64,000 nucleotides of DNA. Origin: JAWWOL01 sp033851545. GTDB taxonomy: Bacteria > Actinomycetota > Actinomycetes > JAWWOL01. A program made the position numbers and the translations under genes. The stretch spans positions 3,853-67,852 of the forward strand of contig JAWWOO010000034.1 in the NCBI GenBank assembly GCA_033851545.1. Reading direction: 5' to 3'. The notes beneath the pieces were generated by a model, which had not been told where the DNA came from, ran no database searches, and saw nothing but the letters and a program-made list of their open reading frames with translations. Below are positions 42,013 through 51,817 of this stretch, piece after piece; position 1 is the stretch's first letter, and every line of letters begins with the position of its first letter.

Positions 42013-44624
42013 ACCGACTCACCACGCGATCGCAAGAGGGCCTGCAGCACGCCCAGGATCTCGCCACCCGGCTCGGCCATCCGGAGGTGGACGGCGAACA
42101 TTTGCTGCTCGCCCTGCTCAGCGACGACGATGGGCTCGCGTCCCGGCTGCTCGAGCTGGCCGGCGTCGAGGTCGACGCCCTCCGCTCGGATCTGCAGGCC
42201 GATCTGGATCGCCGCCCCAAGGTCGCCGGCCAAGCGCGCGCGTCCGGACAGATCTACGTGACCCAGGCGCTGAGTCGGTTGCTGGATTCGGCTGATCGCG
42301 AGGCACGCCGGCTGAAGGACGAGTACGTGTCGGTCGAGCACCTGCTGCTGGCCCTCGTCGAGCAGGGCGGCGGCGCAAGCCGGCGGTTGATCCAGCACGG
42401 CGCCACGCGGGATGCGTTGCTGGCCGCGCTGACCAAGGTTCGCGGCAACCAGCGGGTGACGTCCGCATCACCGGAGGGGGCGTACGAGTCACTGCAGAAG
42501 TACGGCCGGGACCTGGTCGAGGAGGCGCGGGTCGGACGACTCGACCCGGTGATCGGGCGTGACGCAGAGATCCGCCGCGTGATCCAGATACTTTCACGGA
42601 AGACGAAGAACAACCCCGTGCTGATCGGTGATCCCGGCGTGGGAAAGACAGCGATCGTCGAGGGACTGGCACAGCGGATCGTGAGCCGCGACATCCCGGA
42701 GGGCCTGCGCGACAAGACGGTGTTCTCCTTGGACATGGCGTCGCTGGTCGCCGGGGCGAAATATCGAGGTGAGTTCGAGGAGCGCCTTCAGGCGGTGCTG
42801 GCCGAGGTCAAGGCAGCTGAGGGCAGGATCCTGCTGTTCCTGGACGAGTTGCACACCGTGGTCGGCGCCGGGGCCTCCGAGGGCAGCATGGACGCGGGCA
42901 ACATGCTCAAGCCGATGCTTGCCCGGGGTGAGCTGCACATGATCGGGGCTACGACCCTCGATGAGTACCGCAAGCACATTGAGGCGGACGCGGCGCTCGA
43001 ACGGCGCTTCCAGCCGGTGCTGGTCGACGAGCCGTCGGTCGAGGACAGCATCTCGATCCTGCGTGGCCTGCGGGAGCGCCTCGAGATCTTTCACGGGGTC
43101 AAGATCCAGGACAACGCACTGGTCGCAGCCGCCACGCTGAGCCAGCGCTACATCGCCGACCGGTTCCTTCCCGACAAGGCCATCGATCTGGTGGATGAGG
43201 CCTCCGCGCGGCTGCGTACCGAGATCGACTCGATGCCGGCCGAGCTGGACAGCCTCACCCGTCGGGTCATGCGCCTGGAGATCGAGGCCGCAGCCTTGGC
43301 GAAGGAGGACGACCCCGCCAGCAAGTCCCGGCTGGAGGAGCTGCGCAGGGAGCTCGTCGACCTGCGTTCCGAGGCTGATGCCAAGCGGGCCCAGTGGGAC
43401 GCCGAACGGCAGGCGATCCGGCGGGTCCAAGAGCTGCGCAGCCAGCTGGAACAGCGGCGGCAGGAGGCGGAGGAGGCCGAGCGGCGCTACGACCTGAACC
43501 GTGCGGCTGAGCTTCGGTACGGAGAGATCGCCGAGCTCGAGCGGCGGCTCGCCGCGGAGGAACAGCAGCTGGCCGCGAAGCAGGGCGGCCATCGGATGCT
43601 GCGGGAGGTCGTCACGGAGGACGAGATCGCCGAGGTGGTCTCCTCGTGGACCGGGATCCCGATCAGCCGTCTCAAGGAGGGGGAGCGGCAGAAGGTGTTG
43701 CGCCTGGACGCCATCCTGCACGAGCGCGTCATCGGGCAGGACGAGGCCGTGCAGCTGGTGGCCGATGCGATGATCCGTGCCCGCTCGGGCATCAAGGACC
43801 CCAGACGCCCGATCGGGTCATTCATCTTCCTTGGCCCTACCGGGGTCGGCAAGACCGAGCTCGCGCGCACTTTGGCGTGGTCACTGTTCGACAGCACTCA
43901 GAACCTGGTCCGCATCGACATGAGCGAGTACCAGGAACGCCATACGGTCAGCCGGCTGGTCGGCGCACCGCCTGGCTATGTCGGGTACGAGGAAGGTGGG
44001 CAGCTCACCGAAGCAGTTCGCAGAAAGCCGTTCTCGGTGGTCCTGCTCGACGAGATCGAGAAAGCTCACCCCGATGTGTTCAACACCCTGTTGCAGGTAT
44101 TGGACGACGGCCGGCTGACCGACGGCCAGGGCCGCACGGTCAGCTTCAGAAACACAGTGGTGATCATGACGTCCAACGTCGGGTCGCAGTACCTGCTCGA
44201 TGCGGTTTCGCCCGACGGTGACATCAAGCCCGACGCTCGCGAGCTGGTGATGGGCGAGCTCCGTGCGCGTTTCCGCCCGGAGTTCCTCAACCGCGTCGAC
44301 GAAATCGTCCTGTTCAAACCCCTCGTGCCCTCGGAGATCGAGCAGATCGTCGAGTTGATGCTCGAGGAGCTCCGCCAGCGCCTGATGGAGCGACGGGTCT
44401 CCCTCGAGGTCACCGAAGGGGCCAGGCACTTCATTGCGGAGCAGGGCTTCGATCCGGTGTACGGTGCCCGGCCGCTACGGCGATTCATCGCCCGCGAGGT
44501 CGAGACCCGCATCGGGCGGGCACTGCTCGCGGACGCGGTGCCCGAGGGTGCGATGCTCGCCATCGACGTGCGTGAGGGCCGGCTGGACGTCCGCTACACA
44601 CCGGCCGCGGAGACGGCCGCGTGA
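42003..44624 (+). CDS. clpB: Disaggregase ClpB
   Basis: 873 aa. Two-ring AAA+ chaperone that works with DnaK to dissolve aggregates. ATG 42003 begins the N domain (RLTTRSQEGLQHAQDLATRL). Walker A GDPGVGKTA (NBD1) and GPTGVGKTE (NBD2), Walker B LFLDELH and LLDEIEKAHP, and the coiled-coil middle domain with Arg/Glu-rich repeats are visible. Overlaps cbpM by 10 bases and trx by 4. Confidence 0.95.
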   Translation: MDMNRLTTRSQEGLQHAQDLATRLGHPEVDGEHLLLALLSDDDGLASRLLELAGVEVDALRSDLQADLDRRPKVAGQARASGQIYVTQALSRLLDSADREARRLKDEYVSVEHLLLALVEQGGGASRRLIQHGATRDALLAALTKVRGNQRVTSASPEGAYESLQKYGRDLVEEARVGRLDPVIGRDAEIRRVIQILSRKTKNNPVLIGDPGVGKTAIVEGLAQRIVSRDIPEGLRDKTVFSLDMASLVAGAKYRGEFEERLQAVLAEVKAAEGRILLFLDELHTVVGAGASEGSMDAGNMLKPMLARGELHMIGATTLDEYRKHIEADAALERRFQPVLVDEPSVEDSISILRGLRERLEIFHGVKIQDNALVAAATLSQRYIADRFLPDKAIDLVDEASARLRTEIDSMPAELDSLTRRVMRLEIEAAALAKEDDPASKSRLEELRRELVDLRSEADAKRAQWDAERQAIRRVQELRSQLEQRRQEAEEAERRYDLNRAAELRYGEIAELERRLAAEEQQLAAKQGGHRMLREVVTEDEIAEVVSSWTGIPISRLKEGERQKVLRLDAILHERVIGQDEAVQLVADAMIRARSGIKDPRRPIGSFIFLGPTGVGKTELARTLAWSLFDSTQNLVRIDMSEYQERHTVSRLVGAPPGYVGYEEGGQLTEAVRRKPFSVVLLDEIEKAHPDVFNTLLQVLDDGRLTDGQGRTVSFRNTVVIMTSNVGSQYLLDAVSPDGDIKPDARELVMGELRARFRPEFLNRVDEIVLFKPLVPSEIEQIVELMLEELRQRLMERRVSLEVTEGARHFIAEQGFDPVYGARPLRRFIAREVETRIGRALLADAVPEGAMLAIDVREGRLDVRYTPAAETAA

Positions 44625-45079
44625 GCACCGCTCTGCTGTCGAACATCGTCACCTGTCCGAGCTGTGGGCGCCGCAACCGCGTGCCAGCCGTCGCCTCCGG
44701 CAGTCCGCGGTGCGGCAACTGCCATCACGCCCTGCCGTGGATCGCCAACGCCGATGACACCACCTTCGCCGAGGTCGCCGAGAAGTCCCCCCGCATCGTG
44801 CTGGTCGACCTCTGGGCGACCTGGTGCGGGCCGTGCCGGATGGTGAGCCCCGCGCTGGAGACGGTGGCCACCGAGATGGCCGAACAACTCAAGCTCGTCA
44901 AGGTCGACGTGGACCAGTCTCCTGCTCTGGCACAGCGTTTCGAGGTCCAGGCCGTTCCCACCCTCCTCGTCATGCGGGACGGCCAGGTCGTCGGGCGTCA
45001 GTCCGGCGCGGCCCCGGTCGAGGCCCTGCGACGCTGGGTCCAGGAAGCCATCAAACAATCCGCGGGGAGCGGGTCATGA
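44621..45079 (+). CDS. Thioredoxin-2-like protein
   Basis: 152 aa. An N-terminal zinc ribbon (CPSCGRRNRVP and CGNCHH) precedes the thioredoxin domain with WCGPC. TrxC-type architecture. The GTG start overlaps the clpB stop (GTGA). Confidence 0.93.
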   Translation: MSTALLSNIVTCPSCGRRNRVPAVASGSPRCGNCHHALPWIANADDTTFAEVAEKSPRIVLVDLWATWCGPCRMVSPALETVATEMAEQLKLVKVDVDQSPALAQRFEVQAVPTLLVMRDGQVVGRQSGAAPVEALRRWVQEAIKQSAGSGS

Positions 45080-45402
45080 CCTCCAGGCATTTCTCGCAGC
45101 CGTTGTCACCGCGGCCGGGCGTCGCCTCGGCGGGTCCCGGAGCCGTCTATCTCGATCCCCATCTCAGCTTGGTCCGCCCGGTCGTCCCGCAGACGACGCA
45201 GGGCTGTCAGGAATGCCTGCAGGTGGGTTCGCCGTGGGTGCATCTTCGACTGTGCCTGACCTGCGGGCACGTCGGCTGTTGCGACTCGTCCCCCCTGCGC
45301 CACGCCCGGGCGCATGCCTTCGGGGTCGGTCATCCGATCGTGCGTTCGCTCGAGTCGGGAGAGGACTGGCGCTGGTGCTACGTCGATGAAACCTTCGTCT
45401 GA
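45076..45402 (+). CDS. UBP-type zinc finger protein
   Basis: 108 aa. GCQECLQVGSPWVHLRLCLT followed by CGHVGCCDSSPLRHARAHAF is the ZnF-UBP pattern: Cys/His ligands as in ubiquitin-binding domains, found stand-alone in bacteria, where the role is unknown. ATGA overlap with the thioredoxin gene. Confidence 0.88.
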   Translation: MTSRHFSQPLSPRPGVASAGPGAVYLDPHLSLVRPVVPQTTQGCQECLQVGSPWVHLRLCLTCGHVGCCDSSPLRHARAHAFGVGHPIVRSLESGEDWRWCYVDETFV

Positions 45403-47080
45403 GCCTGGGGGCGACGCGGACGCCGGGCCGACTCCGCTGCCGGAGACGCCGGATCTGTACGGTGCCTATCCGCGGCTGAGCGAAGCACACCTGCAGGCCC
45501 TGCTCGCTCGGGGCGCCCGCCGGCCCACCCACGCAGGTGAGGTGCTGATCCGCAAGGGTCAACGAGCCGACAGCTTCTACGTCCTGCTCAGCGGTCAAGC
45601 GGTCGTGGTGCACGACGAGGCGGGCGAAAACGCCATCATCCGTGTCCACGGCCCTGGCCGCTTCCTCGGCGAGCTCAGCGTCATCACCGGTCAGGTGGAG
45701 TTCGTCACCACCCGGATGCACCTGCCGGGTGAGGTGCTTGTCGTGCCGGCCGGTCAACTCCGGGCTCTGGTCCTGCACGACCCTGATCTGAGCGACGTGA
45801 TCATGCGTGCCTACTTCGCCCGGCGCGCCCTCCTCATCAAGGAGGGGGAGGGCGTCACCATCCTCGGTTCGCGCTACTCGCCGGACTCGCAGCGGCTTTG
45901 CGACTTCGCGGCCCGCAACCGGGTGCCGTACCGGTTCGTGGACCTGGAGCAGGACACGGCGGGGGAGTCGGTGCTGCGACAGCTCCAGATCCGTCCATCG
46001 CAAGCGCCCATCGTGCTCTGCGGGCCCGCGCTCGTGCTGCGCAATCCGAGCAACGCCGAGCTCGCGGACGCGCTCGGGCTGCGCCGTGCCATTGCCGGCC
46101 CCAAGCTGCACGACCTGGTGGTGGTCGGAGCAGGCCCCTCCGGGTTGGCCGCAGCGGTTTACGGAGCTTCGGAAGGATTGGAGACAGTCGTGCTCGACGC
46201 GATCGCCACCGGCGGGCAGGCGGCCACATCGTCGCGGATAGAGAACTATCTCGGCTTTCCGGCCGGGATATCAGGCGCGGAGCTCGCGGAGCGGGCAGCC
46301 ATTCAGGCGGACAAGTTCGGTGCCCGGGTCGTCGTGCCGGGCGAGGCGGTTGGGCTCGACCTCGGCGGCGGGCACCTCGTGGTGCGGCTCCAGGGTGGAG
46401 ACGCCCTGGCCAGCAGGGCGGTCGTGATCGCCACCGGCGCGCGGTATAGCAAGCTTGCCGTTGAACGCCTCGCCGAGTTCGAGCCGACCAGCGTCTACTA
46501 CGCCGCAACCCTGGTCGAGGCGAAGCGCTGCGGCACTGATCCTGTTGCCGTCGTGGGAGGAGGCAACTCCGCCGGTCAGGCCGCGCTGTTCCTGGCGCAG
46601 CACGTGGCCCAGGTCTACCTGATCGTTCGAGGCGAGGCACTGAGCAAGGACATGTCGCGCTACTTGGTCGAGCGGGTCGAGTCGGCATCGACCATCGACG
46701 TGCTCACCGACACTGAGGTACGAGAGCTCGTCGGCGACGGGACACTTCAGGCGGTCGTCGTGGAGAACAGCCGGACGAAGCAGCGGACGAGATTGCCGGC
46801 GCGCTCACTGTTCGTCTTCATCGGTGCCCAGCCCTGCACCAGCTGGCTGGTCGGGTCGGTGGCTCTGGACTCCGACGGCTTCGTTCTCACCGGTGCGGAT
46901 GCAGGCAGCGCCTGCCACTCGGGCGAATTGAGGGAGCGGGATCCGCTGCCTTTGGAAACCAGTCGCCGCGGTATCTTCTGCGTCGGTGACGTCCGCAGTG
47001 GCTCGATCAAAAGGGTCGCCTCGGCCGTCGGAGAAGGGGCGATGGCCGTGCGGTTCGTCCATGAACGACTTCAGGTGTAA
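45386..47080 (+). CDS. FAD oxidoreductase with cyclic-nucleotide-binding domain
   Basis: 564 aa. Residues about 30-140 are a cNMP-binding domain (GEVLIRKGQRADSFYVLLSG, GPGRFLGELSVITG). Residues about 155-235 are thioredoxin-like, with SPDS where a CxxC would be. From 250 a thioredoxin-reductase-like flavoprotein (VVVGAGPSGLAAAVYG, GGQAATSSRIENYLGFPAG, VVGGGNSAGQAA, FCVGDVRSGSIKR). The reductase CxxC pair is absent (YYAATLVEAKRC instead of a CATC box). Start ATG 45386 overlaps the UBP gene; stop ends the operon. Confidence 0.85.
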   Translation: MKPSSEPGGDADAGPTPLPETPDLYGAYPRLSEAHLQALLARGARRPTHAGEVLIRKGQRADSFYVLLSGQAVVVHDEAGENAIIRVHGPGRFLGELSVITGQVEFVTTRMHLPGEVLVVPAGQLRALVLHDPDLSDVIMRAYFARRALLIKEGEGVTILGSRYSPDSQRLCDFAARNRVPYRFVDLEQDTAGESVLRQLQIRPSQAPIVLCGPALVLRNPSNAELADALGLRRAIAGPKLHDLVVVGAGPSGLAAAVYGASEGLETVVLDAIATGGQAATSSRIENYLGFPAGISGAELAERAAIQADKFGARVVVPGEAVGLDLGGGHLVVRLQGGDALASRAVVIATGARYSKLAVERLAEFEPTSVYYAATLVEAKRCGTDPVAVVGGGNSAGQAALFLAQHVAQVYLIVRGEALSKDMSRYLVERVESASTIDVLTDTEVRELVGDGTLQAVVVENSRTKQRTRLPARSLFVFIGAQPCTSWLVGSVALDSDGFVLTGADAGSACHSGELRERDPLPLETSRRGIFCVGDVRSGSIKRVASAVGEGAMAVRFVHERLQV

Positions 47081-47151
47081 CCACGCACGCACGGTCGTCG
47101 GGCCCGCGTCCCACCTCCGTCATGATTGACCGTGTCTGCGGCTCGTCGCTT

Positions 47152-48813
47152 CTACTCGGTGCCCAGGACCCGCCAGGCACGGGTCGCGACATGCACGTTG
47201 AGGCGGGTGTCCGCGTCGCTGAGATCGAAACCACCGAGATCGCGGATGCGTCGTAGCCGATAGCGCAGGGTGCTGCGGTGGATCAGCAGCGAATGCGCGG
47301 TCAGGTCGTAGCTGCCTCCGCAATCAAGAAAATGGGCCACAGTGTTGACCAGCTCCGCATTCCGGGAAGCGTCGTAGTCGATCAGCGCACCCAGCCAGCG
47401 CCGGACGAACGTGTCGACCGCACCCCCCCGCTCGGGGTCCTCCAAGATCTGGTAAAGGCCCAGTTCTGAGAAGTCGGTCCCGCCATCCGGTTCAGCCGAC
47501 CTGTCGCGCACCCGTAATGCCCTGAGCGCTTGGGTGTAGGAGCGAGGAATCGCTGATGGGCCGACGGCGGCTTCACCCACTCCGACAGAATTGGGCAGGT
47601 CACCTCGTGATCGCTTGAGCGCCTCGTGCAGGCGCCGGGCATCGGTTCCACTGTCCAGAATCGCCACGTGGAGAGCCCGGCGTCGACCGACCAGGGGACG
47701 GGCATCATCCGGTGAGCCGGCTTGACGCAAGGCGCTCTCGACCCACGACTGGTCCTGCTCGGCATCGCAGCGGATGACCGCGACCTGATGCGGTTGATCC
47801 AGGTCATGTCCGAACAGTGCAGCACGGGTACAGGCCTCGTCCTCGTCGATGCCTTCGATCAGCTCGACCACGAGTTCTCGACGTAGCCGCATCTCCATCT
47901 CTGCCAATGCGAGACGATGGGCGAGCTCGCCTGTCAAGAGCGCGGCAGTGCGCTCGAGAACATAGGACTCGAACTCGCCGGCGGAGTGGTCGACATCGAG
48001 GAGCAGGACACCGCCGAGCACGTCGCTACCGGGCCTGGCCGCCGCGACCAGGGAGTCGGTGAACCGAATCGACGTCCCGGCGTCCGCCGCCGTGGTGAGA
48101 TCCAGCCTGGTCGGCATCCGCACCTCGTTCCAGACATTCGCTGCCGCGGTGTCCTCCGCGCTCGTCTGCAGGCGCCCGAACTGGTCGACGATGGCAACCG
48201 GAAGGCGGGTGAGGGAGTACGCCGTCCTCGCCAGGTCCGAGGCGTGGCCGTGGACCGCGGCGTCGGTCATCAGTTCATGCGCCAGCGTCCGACGCGACAA
48301 CTCGTTGACGGATGCCTCCAGGCGCGCACTTGCCAGAATCTGCGCCTCGTTGGCGGCGAGCACGAGACCGGCTCGCTCTCCCACGACCAGGGCCGTGGCG
48401 GTCTGCTGCGCCAGCACAGACACCAAGAACCGATCCGAGGGCTCAGGCTCCGCGTCAGCCCCGACCACGAGGTATCCCTCGTGCGTGCCGAGGCTGAACA
48501 TCGACGTGGCCCACATCCAGTGGCCGTTGGATCCGTCCAGTGTGCCGTCGGTCCCGGCAAGGGCGTTCAGTGCGGAGACAAGCCAAGCCGGCCCGCACCA
48601 CGGGGCGTGATCGACCACTCGCCCACCGTCGAAGATCGCCAGATAGATGCCGAGGAGCCGCAAGGCGCCTATCGATGGGAAGGACGACGACGCCAGGCGC
48701 AGGATGTCGTCGCGACTGTCAACACTCAGCATCGAGTTCGACAGGGAGTGGATCTCCCGAAGAGCAGCGAGTTGCGTCTGCGAGCCGTTGCCGGGCCCCT
48801 GTTCAGCGTCCAT
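47152..48813 (-). CDS. PucR-family transcriptional regulator
   Basis: 553 aa from ATG 48813 with GGAAG upstream. A GAF-like sensory region covers about residues 40-190; a GGDEF-like linker (ETAALLTGELAHRLALAEME) follows; the C-terminal PucR HTH has CGGSYDLTAHSLLIHRSTLR and RLNVHVATRAWRVL. The gene diverges from the cysteine hydrolase gene; inducer unknown. Confidence 0.87.
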   Translation of the reverse strand: MDAEQGPGNGSQTQLAALREIHSLSNSMLSVDSRDDILRLASSSFPSIGALRLLGIYLAIFDGGRVVDHAPWCGPAWLVSALNALAGTDGTLDGSNGHWMWATSMFSLGTHEGYLVVGADAEPEPSDRFLVSVLAQQTATALVVGERAGLVLAANEAQILASARLEASVNELSRRTLAHELMTDAAVHGHASDLARTAYSLTRLPVAIVDQFGRLQTSAEDTAAANVWNEVRMPTRLDLTTAADAGTSIRFTDSLVAAARPGSDVLGGVLLLDVDHSAGEFESYVLERTAALLTGELAHRLALAEMEMRLRRELVVELIEGIDEDEACTRAALFGHDLDQPHQVAVIRCDAEQDQSWVESALRQAGSPDDARPLVGRRRALHVAILDSGTDARRLHEALKRSRGDLPNSVGVGEAAVGPSAIPRSYTQALRALRVRDRSAEPDGGTDFSELGLYQILEDPERGGAVDTFVRRWLGALIDYDASRNAELVNTVAHFLDCGGSYDLTAHSLLIHRSTLRYRLRRIRDLGGFDLSDADTRLNVHVATRAWRVLGTE

Positions 48814-49108
48814 GCCCACTTCCAGGCTCAGGGCCCCCACGTGGTACCTGCGACCTCCCCCCATATGCCGGGCGCAATCATGGGAGCTTCTTAAGCAAGG
48901 GACGGCGGCATGTTCGGCCGCCGTGATCACCCGCGAGGGGGCCCGGGACTGCGTAGTTATGTCACCATCCGCGGGGTCGCTCCGCTGCGCCCCACGGCCC
49001 GAGACGGACGGAAGGAGAGCAGCCGCGGTGACCCTGGCCAGGTGTCGGTGGATGGGCCCAGCGTGATACATGTGGCAGCGGCCCGTCTGATCAGAAGAGG
49101 AGACCATC

Positions 49109-49663
49109 ATGACCACGCTGTCAGATCGACCCAACACCGCGTTGATGGTGATCGACGTCCAGAAGGGCTTCGTGGCCGACGCCCACCAGCGCGACGCGGT
49201 CGTCGCCAATATCGCAACGCTCGTCGACAAGGCGCGCGACGAGGGTGTCCCGATCGTCTGGGTCCAGCACTCCGACGAGCAGGTGGCGAAGGGGAGTGAC
49301 GCCTGGGAGTACGTCTCGGAGCTGGTTCGCCAGGAATCAGAACCGTTGGTGCACAAGACGTTCGGCGACTCCTTCGAGGACACCGACTTGGAGCAGGTGC
49401 TGGCCAGGGTTGGAGTCGGACGCCTGGTCGTGACCGGCGCGCAGACGGATGAGTGCATCCGGTCCACGATCCACGGCGCCTTCGTACGTGGCTACGACGT
49501 GACGCTCGTCGGTGACGCGCACACGACCGAGGATCAGAGCGCGTGGGGGGCCCCGCCGCCGGACAAGGTCATCGCGCACACGAACCTCTACTGGAAGTAC
49601 CACGCGGCGCCCGGCCGGACCGCTGGCGTCACGGAGACGAAGGAGGTCACGTTCAGCGGCTGA
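49109..49663 (+). CDS. Isochorismatase-family cysteine hydrolase
   Basis: 184 aa. Catalytic triad candidates: Asp in MVIDVQKGF, Lys in LVHKTFGDSF, Cys in TGAQTDECIRST. GAGGAGA precedes the ATG. Substrate could be an amide such as nicotinamide or a ureido compound; not decidable. Possible target of the divergent PucR regulator. Confidence 0.88.
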   Translation: MTTLSDRPNTALMVIDVQKGFVADAHQRDAVVANIATLVDKARDEGVPIVWVQHSDEQVAKGSDAWEYVSELVRQESEPLVHKTFGDSFEDTDLEQVLARVGVGRLVVTGAQTDECIRSTIHGAFVRGYDVTLVGDAHTTEDQSAWGAPPPDKVIAHTNLYWKYHAAPGRTAGVTETKEVTFSG

Positions 49664-49708
49664 GCCGGCTCGGCAGCGGAGCGAGACGTTCGGACGTGCG
49701 GGGTCTGT

Positions 49709-49730
49709 CGAAGGGGCATCAGCGCCTTCG
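49709..49730. terminator. Hairpin between convergent genes
   Basis: CGAAGGGGC and GCGCCTTCG pair with one mismatch around ATCA, lying 46 bases after the hydrolase stop and 30 bases before the response-regulator stop. Confidence 0.5.
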
Positions 49731-49759
49731 GCACCACCCAAGGCCCGGTTGCGGGGACG

Positions 49760-50437
49760 TCAGCCGTCGGAGCGACCGCTCGCCGCGTCGTGCACGCAAC
49801 GGGCGATCTGCACGCGGTTGGTCACCTCCAGCTTGGTGAACAGTGCCGCCACGTGCGTCTTGACAGTCGCCACACCGAGGTAGAGCCGCTGGGCGATCTC
49901 GGCGTTGGTCAGACCTTCGCTGACGGCAATGGCCACCTCGCGCTCGCGGTCGGTCAGCCTCGCCAGCAGCGCACTGGCCGCCGGCTGGCGGGACTCACGT
50001 GGCCGCGTCACGCTGGCGATCAGCTGCGCGGTGACGCTGGGAGACAGGATCGGCTGCCCCACGGCCACCCGCCGGATCGCGTCGAGGATGTCGACCGGCG
50101 GGGTGTCCTTCAGGAGGAAGCCGGACGCGCCGTGACCCAACGCGGTCAGCACGAGTTCGTCGGTGTCGAAGGTGGTCAGGACGATGATCCGCGTCGAGGA
50201 CCCCTCGTCACGCAGCCGTCGGGTGGCGGACAGCCCGTCCATCCGCGGCATCCGGATGTCCATCAACACCACGTCGGGCACCTCGCGCGCCACCAGGGTG
50301 AGCGCCTCCTGGCCGTCAGCGGCTTCGCCGACGACAGTCACGTCAGGCGTGCCGCCGAGGATCATCCGCAAGCCGGCGCGCACGAGCGGATCGTCGTCGA
50401 CGATGAGCACGCGGACGGCCGCACTCACTTCTGCCAT
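49760..50437 (-). CDS. NarL/LuxR-type response regulator
   Basis: 225 aa. Receiver with Asp in VPDVVLMDIRMPRMDG and Lys in GFLLKDTPP; C-terminal LuxR HTH (LTDREREVAIAVSEGLTNAE, YLGVATVKTHVAALFTKLEV). ATG 50437 has GCGAGG upstream; GTG 50428, overlapping the kinase stop (GTGA), is an alternative. Partner of the adjacent sensor kinase. Confidence 0.93.
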   Translation of the reverse strand: MAEVSAAVRVLIVDDDPLVRAGLRMILGGTPDVTVVGEAADGQEALTLVAREVPDVVLMDIRMPRMDGLSATRRLRDEGSSTRIIVLTTFDTDELVLTALGHGASGFLLKDTPPVDILDAIRRVAVGQPILSPSVTAQLIASVTRPRESRQPAASALLARLTDREREVAIAVSEGLTNAEIAQRLYLGVATVKTHVAALFTKLEVTNRVQIARCVHDAASGRSDG

Positions 50438-51645
50438 GGCAACCTCGCTCGCAGGACGAAGGACCCGTCGGGCCGCAGTCCGTGCTCCAGTGTCCCGCCG
50501 GCAAGCGCCACGCGTTCGGCCAGGCCCACTAGTCCCACCCCGGAGGGCGGCAGGTCGATGCCGGCCGGCCCCGTACCGTTGCGGACCTCGACCTCGAGGC
50601 CGAAGCCGGCTGCCCCGGACAGCCGGACAGTGGCTGCCTCGCCGGGGGCGTGCTTGCGGGCGTTGGTCAAGGCTTCCTGCACGACGCGGAATCCTGTACG
50701 GGACAGGGTTGTGGGGACGCCTTCGGCGCCATCCGCGGCGAGCCCGGAAGTGTCCAGGGTGATGACCGAGCCTGCCTCGCGCGCGTCCGCCACCAGCGCC
50801 GGCAGCTCGGCCAGCGTCGGCTGCGGCTGCTCCACCGCGCCTGCGTCCTCCGCCCGCAGTACGCCCAGCACCTGACGCAGCTCGGCCAAGGCGAGCTGGG
50901 CGTTGGCCTGGATCGTCCGGGCGGACTCGGCCGTCTGCTCGCGGGTGAGGTCGTCGCGGTAGGCAAGGGCTCCCGCATGAAGGGCGACGAGCGAGATCCG
51001 GTGGGCCAGGACGTCGTGCATCTCGCGGGCGATCCGGGTCCGCTCCGAGGTACGGGCGAAGTCGGCAGCCGCGGCCTGCTCGCGCTCTGCGGCGAGGACT
51101 CGCTCGCGTGCCGTCGCCGTCAGCTCGCGCCGCGCCCCGAGGTAGTAGCCGCTCGCGAACGCAGCTGCCTGGATCAGCAGCCCGACACTGACTGCGAATG
51201 CGGTCTGCCATCCGAAGTCCCTGTCCGGCGTGCGGATCGGCAGCTTCAGCACGACGACCACGACCTCGGCGGCGAGGTAGGAGCCGACAGCAGCGGCAAC
51301 CCAACCGCGCCGTCGCCAGGTACCCAGGGAGCAGATCGCAACGACGGCCACGCCGAGGTTGGCCGTCGACACCGCCATCAGGGCCGCCGCCATGCAGCCG
51401 ACCGCCAGCGGATGACGGCGGCGGCGGGGGAGGAGGAGAAGGGCCGCCACGCCGATCGCGAGGTCGACGGTCAGGGCCGCCACTGCGGCGGCGTGCTGCG
51501 CGTGGGTGAGCGGAATCGCCGTGTGGAGGCGCCCCGTGACGTTGACCGACCAGGCAAGCGCGCCCACCGCGACTGCGATGCCGTAACGCAGCAGCTGGGC
51601 GCGCCGAGGCAACTCCGGGTGCATTGGGTCGGAAGCGGTGGGCAT
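50425..51645 (-). CDS. Sensor histidine kinase (HisKA_3 type)
   Basis: 406 aa from ATG 51645. Five or six membrane helices, then a HisKA_3 domain with phosphoacceptor His in RIAREMHDVLAHRISLV, then a HATPase (VVQEALTNARKHAPG, GVGLVGLAERVALAGGTLEH). No extracellular domain of note, so an intramembrane sensor. Divergent from the MMPL exporter, likely a target or partner. Confidence 0.92.
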   Translation of the reverse strand: MPTASDPMHPELPRRAQLLRYGIAVAVGALAWSVNVTGRLHTAIPLTHAQHAAAVAALTVDLAIGVAALLLLPRRRRHPLAVGCMAAALMAVSTANLGVAVVAICSLGTWRRRGWVAAAVGSYLAAEVVVVVLKLPIRTPDRDFGWQTAFAVSVGLLIQAAAFASGYYLGARRELTATARERVLAAEREQAAAADFARTSERTRIAREMHDVLAHRISLVALHAGALAYRDDLTREQTAESARTIQANAQLALAELRQVLGVLRAEDAGAVEQPQPTLAELPALVADAREAGSVITLDTSGLAADGAEGVPTTLSRTGFRVVQEALTNARKHAPGEAATVRLSGAAGFGLEVEVRNGTGPAGIDLPPSGVGLVGLAERVALAGGTLEHGLRPDGSFVLRARLPWQK

Positions 51646-51732
51646 GGGCCTCAGCGTAGGGACCTGAGCCTGCCTCCGGCTCCATCCTGCGGCTAGAGGG
51701 GCCTCCGCCTTTCGGCTGACCCGGTCCATCCC

Positions 51733-51762
51733 CGGTACGGAGGCCCGGCAGGGCCCGTACCG
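51733..51762. promoter_or_regulatory. Perfect inverted repeat between kinase and MMPL genes
   Basis: CGGTACGG (51733-51740) and CCGTACCG (51755-51762) pair perfectly; inside, GCCC and GGGC can extend the stem (43-46 with 51-54) below a GGCA loop. It lies 56 bases before the MMPL start, so a regulator operator or leader hairpin. Confidence 0.5.
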
Positions 51763-51817
51763 CGACGGTGGTGTTGCCGCCACCTCCGAGCGGCCTGCCG
51801 GATCTGGAAGGTGCAAC

